64,000 nucleotides of DNA from Gilliamella sp. WF3-4 (lineage in GTDB: Bacteria; Pseudomonadota; Gammaproteobacteria; Enterobacterales; Orbaceae). A program made the position numbers and the translations under genes. Where the stretch lies: contig NZ_LZGW01000017.1 in NCBI RefSeq assembly GCF_001690275.1, forward strand, positions 186,001 through 250,000, in the 5' to 3' direction. The first letter of the stretch is position 1, and each line of letters begins with the position of its first letter. The notes under the pieces are model-generated. The model worked only from the letters and a program-made list of their open reading frames with translations. It was not told the origin of the DNA and made no database searches. This document shows positions 60,757 through 64,000 of this stretch, one piece after another.

Positions 60757-62499
60757 ATGGGTCGTTTTTTTAACAATGCTTTTTTTCAAAAATTAGCTTT
60801 GTGGATGCCAGGATTAAGTAGCCTATTACAGTATAAGCGAGAATATCTTAATTTTGACATTAAGGCGGGGTTATCGGTTGCGGCAGTTTCGTTACCAGTG
60901 TCAATTGCTTATGCTGAATTGACAGGTGTTGGTGCGATAGCAGGACTATATTCGACCATTTTGCCTTTAATTGTCTATGCGCTTTTTGGATCTTCGAAAC
61001 AACTGATTGTCGGACCTGATACGGCAACATGTGCTGTCGTTGCGGCTGTTGTGTTGCCGTTAGCAGCTAATGATCCCATATTACGTTGGCAATTAGTCAT
61101 GATATTAACAATAATGATTGGTATTTGGTGTATTATCGCAGGAAAGCTACATCTTGGCGCTTTGGCTGACTTGCTTAGCCAGCCTATTTTAATTGGTTTG
61201 CTTAATGGCATTTCAATCACCATTATGGTTGATCAGTTAGCAAAAACACTTGGTTTTAGTTATGATTATTCTTATCTGATTGAGCGAATTGTTTATTTAC
61301 CTTTTAAAATATCGCAAATCCATATAGCCACGGCACTGGTTTCATTTTTTACTTTGTTTATATTAATTGCTTTAAAGCGATTAAAACCGTTATATCCAGC
61401 GCCATTATTAGCCGTCATTGTGATGACATTTTTTTCATGGTTATTTAATTTTGAGTATTTTAATATCCGTATTATTGGTAATGTGAGTGGAGAGTTTATC
61501 CCTGCCAAATCATGGCTTGATTTTGATAAAGGGTTGATGCGTGATTTAGTTGTTCCCTCACTGAATATTGCTATCATTTGTTTTGTCAGTATGATGATAA
61601 CCGTGCGCAGTTTCGCATCCAAAAATAACTATGAAACCAACGCTGATATCGAATTTAAAGCGCTAGGTATGGCTAATATTGTAGCGGGGTTATCACAAGG
61701 TTTTGTTGTTAGTGGCACCTCATCAAGAACTGCTGTTAATGATGCCAATGGTGGTAAAACTCAGTTAGTTTCAATTATTGCTGCTATATTAATTGGTATT
61801 GTCGTGTTGTTTTTTCTTTCGCCTTTACAATATATTCCCACTTGTGTATTAGGCATAATTTTGATTTATTCATCCATTTCGTTAATTAATTTTCAAACAA
61901 TCATCCGCTTTTTTAAATTTGATCGAGATGCGTTTTATTTAAGTTTAACAACACTGATTTCAGTTCTTGTGATAGGTATTATTCCCGGTATGGCCCTGTC
62001 GGTGTTACTTGGGATATTTTTATTTTTGCGCCGTGTCTTTAGGCCGAAAGATCAATTGTTAGGTGTTGATGCAAGTGGTCGAATTCATTCAATAAGCCAA
62101 GGTGTTAAACCAATCAATAATACTCTGATTTATCGATTTAACTCTCCACTAACTTATTTTAATATTGCCTATTTTAAACGGAGAATTATTAGTTATATTG
62201 ATGAAGCAAAAGAGCCAATAAACTATGTGATTGTTGATGCAATTCCTTGTTTTACTTATAAAGACGTGAGTGTGTTGTCAGGAATTGATGAATTAGTAAG
62301 ATCCTTAAAAGTAAGAAACACCATGTTAATCTTATCCGGTCGGCGTAAAACACTCAAAAATTGGTTTAAACAAATGAATATTAAGCTTGATAACGATCAT
62401 ATTGATTTTGCTTATGATCTTTATTTTGCTGTGAGATTAGTGCAAAGTAAAGAGCATATGGATAATAAAATTGATGATGAATATGAAAAGTTATCGTAA
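60757..62499 (+). CDS. SulP-family anion transporter with STAS domain
   Basis: 580 aa. Ten or more membrane segments (about 25-425), SulP blocks SVAAVSLPVSIAYAELTGV and GTSSRTAVNDANGGKTQL, and a C-terminal STAS domain (about 440-555, VIVDAIPCFTYKDVSVLSGI). Substrate may be sulfate, bicarbonate or a dicarboxylate; not readable from sequence. Probably transcribed with pmbA. Confidence 0.9.
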   Translation: MGRFFNNAFFQKLALWMPGLSSLLQYKREYLNFDIKAGLSVAAVSLPVSIAYAELTGVGAIAGLYSTILPLIVYALFGSSKQLIVGPDTATCAVVAAVVLPLAANDPILRWQLVMILTIMIGIWCIIAGKLHLGALADLLSQPILIGLLNGISITIMVDQLAKTLGFSYDYSYLIERIVYLPFKISQIHIATALVSFFTLFILIALKRLKPLYPAPLLAVIVMTFFSWLFNFEYFNIRIIGNVSGEFIPAKSWLDFDKGLMRDLVVPSLNIAIICFVSMMITVRSFASKNNYETNADIEFKALGMANIVAGLSQGFVVSGTSSRTAVNDANGGKTQLVSIIAAILIGIVVLFFLSPLQYIPTCVLGIILIYSSISLINFQTIIRFFKFDRDAFYLSLTTLISVLVIGIIPGMALSVLLGIFLFLRRVFRPKDQLLGVDASGRIHSISQGVKPINNTLIYRFNSPLTYFNIAYFKRRIISYIDEAKEPINYVIVDAIPCFTYKDVSVLSGIDELVRSLKVRNTMLILSGRRKTLKNWFKQMNIKLDNDHIDFAYDLYFAVRLVQSKEHMDNKIDDEYEKLS

Positions 62500-62649
62500 T
62501 CAATGATAAGAACCTAGCAATTTTTTATTATCTAAGATCCCTTTATTTCAATGTATAAAACAATATTAATATAGACAAATCACTACAAATTTAAGTAGAA
62601 TATCAGATCTTTCAAATGAAGCATTTTAGTAAACAATTTAGAGGTAAAA

Positions 62650-62940
62650 ATGGCACGTGTAACTGTTCAAGATGCAGTAGAAAAAATTGGTAATCGCTTT
62701 GATCTCGTTATTGTAGCAGCAAGACGCGCTCGTCAATTACAAGTTGAAAATAAATCACCGCTTGTTCCAGAAGAAAACGACAAAGAAACGGTTGTTGCTT
62801 TACGCGAAATTGAAGAAGGGCTTGTTAATAAACAAATTCTTGATATTGCTGATTTCCAAGCGCGTCAAGATGAAGAAGCAGAAGCACGTGCAACACTTCA
62901 TGAGTCGATTCTTCTCGAAAACACACCATCATACGAATAA
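62650..62940 (+). CDS. rpoZ: RNA polymerase omega subunit
   Basis: 96 aa. [20 protein letters not shown] and AARRARQLQ are the conserved omega core. GAGGTAAAA before the ATG. Usually follows gmk; here gmk is missing and a SulP gene is upstream. Leads into spoT after 18 bases. Confidence 0.97.
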   Translation: MARVTVQDAVEKIGNRFDLVIVAARRARQLQVENKSPLVPEENDKETVVALREIEEGLVNKQILDIADFQARQDEEAEARATLHESILLENTPSYE

Positions 62941-62958
62941 GCTTTACAGGAATTGCTT

Positions 62959-64000
62959 ATGCAATATTTTGATAGCTTAAAAGAGGTTGTAGCATCTTAT
63001 CTTCCTGCTAAAAAAGTAGAATTGATACAAGATGCTTATCTTTTTGCTAAAAATGCACATGAAGGGCAATTCCGATGTAGTGGTGAGCCTTACATCATCC
63101 ACCCGGTTGCAGTTGCAACAAATTTAGCCGAGATGCGGCTTGATTATGAAACAATTATTGCCGCACTTTTACACGACACCATCGAAGACACCCCCGTCAC
63201 ATTTCAAGATATTACAATCAAATTTGGTCAACATGTTGCCATTTTAGTTGAGGGCGTGTCGAAATTAGACAAATTAAAATTTCGTAATAGACAAGAGGCT
63301 CAAGCTGAAAATTTTCGGAAAATGGTGCTTGCCATGACCGAAGATGTGCGCGTTATTTTAATTAAGCTTGCTGATCGCACCCATAACATGCGTACACTTG
63401 GTGCTTTAAGACCAGAAAAACGCCGTCGCATTGCCAAAGAGACTTTAGAAATTTATGCCCCTTTAGCTCATCGTTTGGGCATTAATCATATTAAAACAGA
63501 GCTTGAGATTTTGAGCTTTACTGCAATGCATCCAAATCGTGCCCAAGTGATTGAAAAAGTAATTAAAACGGCGCGAAATACACGAAAAGAGCTTATACAA
63601 CAAATTTTGTCTGAAATACGTAACCGGTTATTAGATGCTCATATTGACGCGGAAGTTACTGGTATCGAAAAAAATATTTATGCGATTTATCAAAAGATGA
63701 AATTGCGTGAGCAGCAATTTCATTCCATTATGGATATTTATACGTTTAGAATTGTAGTAAAGGACGTTGATGCTTGTTATCGCGCTCTTGGGTTAGTGCA
63801 TAATCTTTATAAGCCACGACTTAATCGTTTTAAAGACTATATTGCGATCCCCAAAGCGAATGGTTATCAGTCGTTACATTCATCATTAATTGGACCTCAT
63901 GGAACACCTGTTGAAGTACAAATCCGCACTGAAGATATGGATCAAATGGCTGAAATGGGTGTTGCTGCGCATTGGGCATATAACGAAACCGATGAAATGA
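62959..64000 (+). CDS. spoT: (p)ppGpp synthetase/hydrolase SpoT, 5' part
   Basis: The first 347 codons; the frame is open to the window end. The HD hydrolase domain has H48 (IIHP), H72/D73 and E76/D77 (LLHDTIEDTP), as in active SpoT. The synthetase domain begins near 230 with YTFRIVVKD and KDYIAIPKANGYQSLH. A family member with a live hydrolase site. TGS/ACT domains lie outside the window. TACAGGAA precedes the ATG; follows rpoZ as in E. coli. Confidence 0.96.
   Translation, partial: MQYFDSLKEVVASYLPAKKVELIQDAYLFAKNAHEGQFRCSGEPYIIHPVAVATNLAEMRLDYETIIAALLHDTIEDTPVTFQDITIKFGQHVAILVEGVSKLDKLKFRNRQEAQAENFRKMVLAMTEDVRVILIKLADRTHNMRTLGALRPEKRRRIAKETLEIYAPLAHRLGINHIKTELEILSFTAMHPNRAQVIEKVIKTARNTRKELIQQILSEIRNRLLDAHIDAEVTGIEKNIYAIYQKMKLREQQFHSIMDIYTFRIVVKDVDACYRALGLVHNLYKPRLNRFKDYIAIPKANGYQSLHSSLIGPHGTPVEVQIRTEDMDQMAEMGVAAHWAYNETDEM

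Overview
The window is AT-rich gammaproteobacterial chromosome. Gene content (glmUS, typA, ftsB-ispDF-truD-pcm, nadR-pnuC, gltIJKL, lnt-corC-ybeY, rpoZ-spoT), the low GC, a complete aryl polyene (APE) locus and an AspT/AspD pair suggest an Orbaceae-type gut symbiont, for example Frischella or Gilliamella. That placement is inference from content and composition, not from a marker-gene comparison.

Layout. 1-5600 is accessory: a phosphoethanolamine transferase-like gene, a gene-poor stretch with ORF relics, a pair of membrane proteins that look like the halves of a fused transporter/spermidine-synthase protein, and a dead IS3-type orfA. 5605-14894 is housekeeping: glmU-glmS (glmS is split by a one-base shift in an A8 tract), hemG, typA, fhs coupled to a two-cluster ferredoxin, and sohB. 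15000-30234 is an 18-gene APE pigment locus: sixteen tightly overlapping genes (apeC to apeR) leftwards, and a methyltransferase plus lipoprotein (apeB, apeA) rightwards from a shared 121-bp promoter region that carries a perfect 8-2-8 dyad and a full match to the IHF consensus. 30679-34010 is aspT-aspD, an aspartate-in/alanine-out decarboxylation pair. 34011-36766 holds a decayed gene, an AraC-type regulator, a periplasmic PEBP-like protein and tRNA-Ser(UGA) just beyond.

37037-40560 is tusE, ftsB, ispD, ispF, truD, pcm (surE is not between truD and pcm). It converges on nadR-pnuC, whose promoter is bracketed by two near-consensus NadR boxes 41 bp apart. Next come a secreted DUF4139-type protein, recD, the glutamate/aspartate ABC transporter gltIJKL, and a leftward run rsfS-rlmH-ybeY-corC-lnt. 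53760-56170 is a second small accessory island: an ankyrin-repeat protein, a 122-aa unknown and a multiply frameshifted relic, bounded by two diverged inverted copies of a short repeat. The window ends with gapA, a cold-shock protein, ppa, darP, pmbA, a SulP transporter, rpoZ and the 5' part of spoT, which runs off the edge.

The APE locus is the largest specialised system present. Its genes provide head-group activation (ApeH), two carrier proteins, ketosynthases, reductase and dehydratases for polyene extension, and acyl/glycosyl transfer plus LolA/MMPL-like export for placing the pigment on the outer membrane. The less explained items are the glmS slippage candidate, the split spermidine-synthase pair, and the repeat-bounded ankyrin/relic island.
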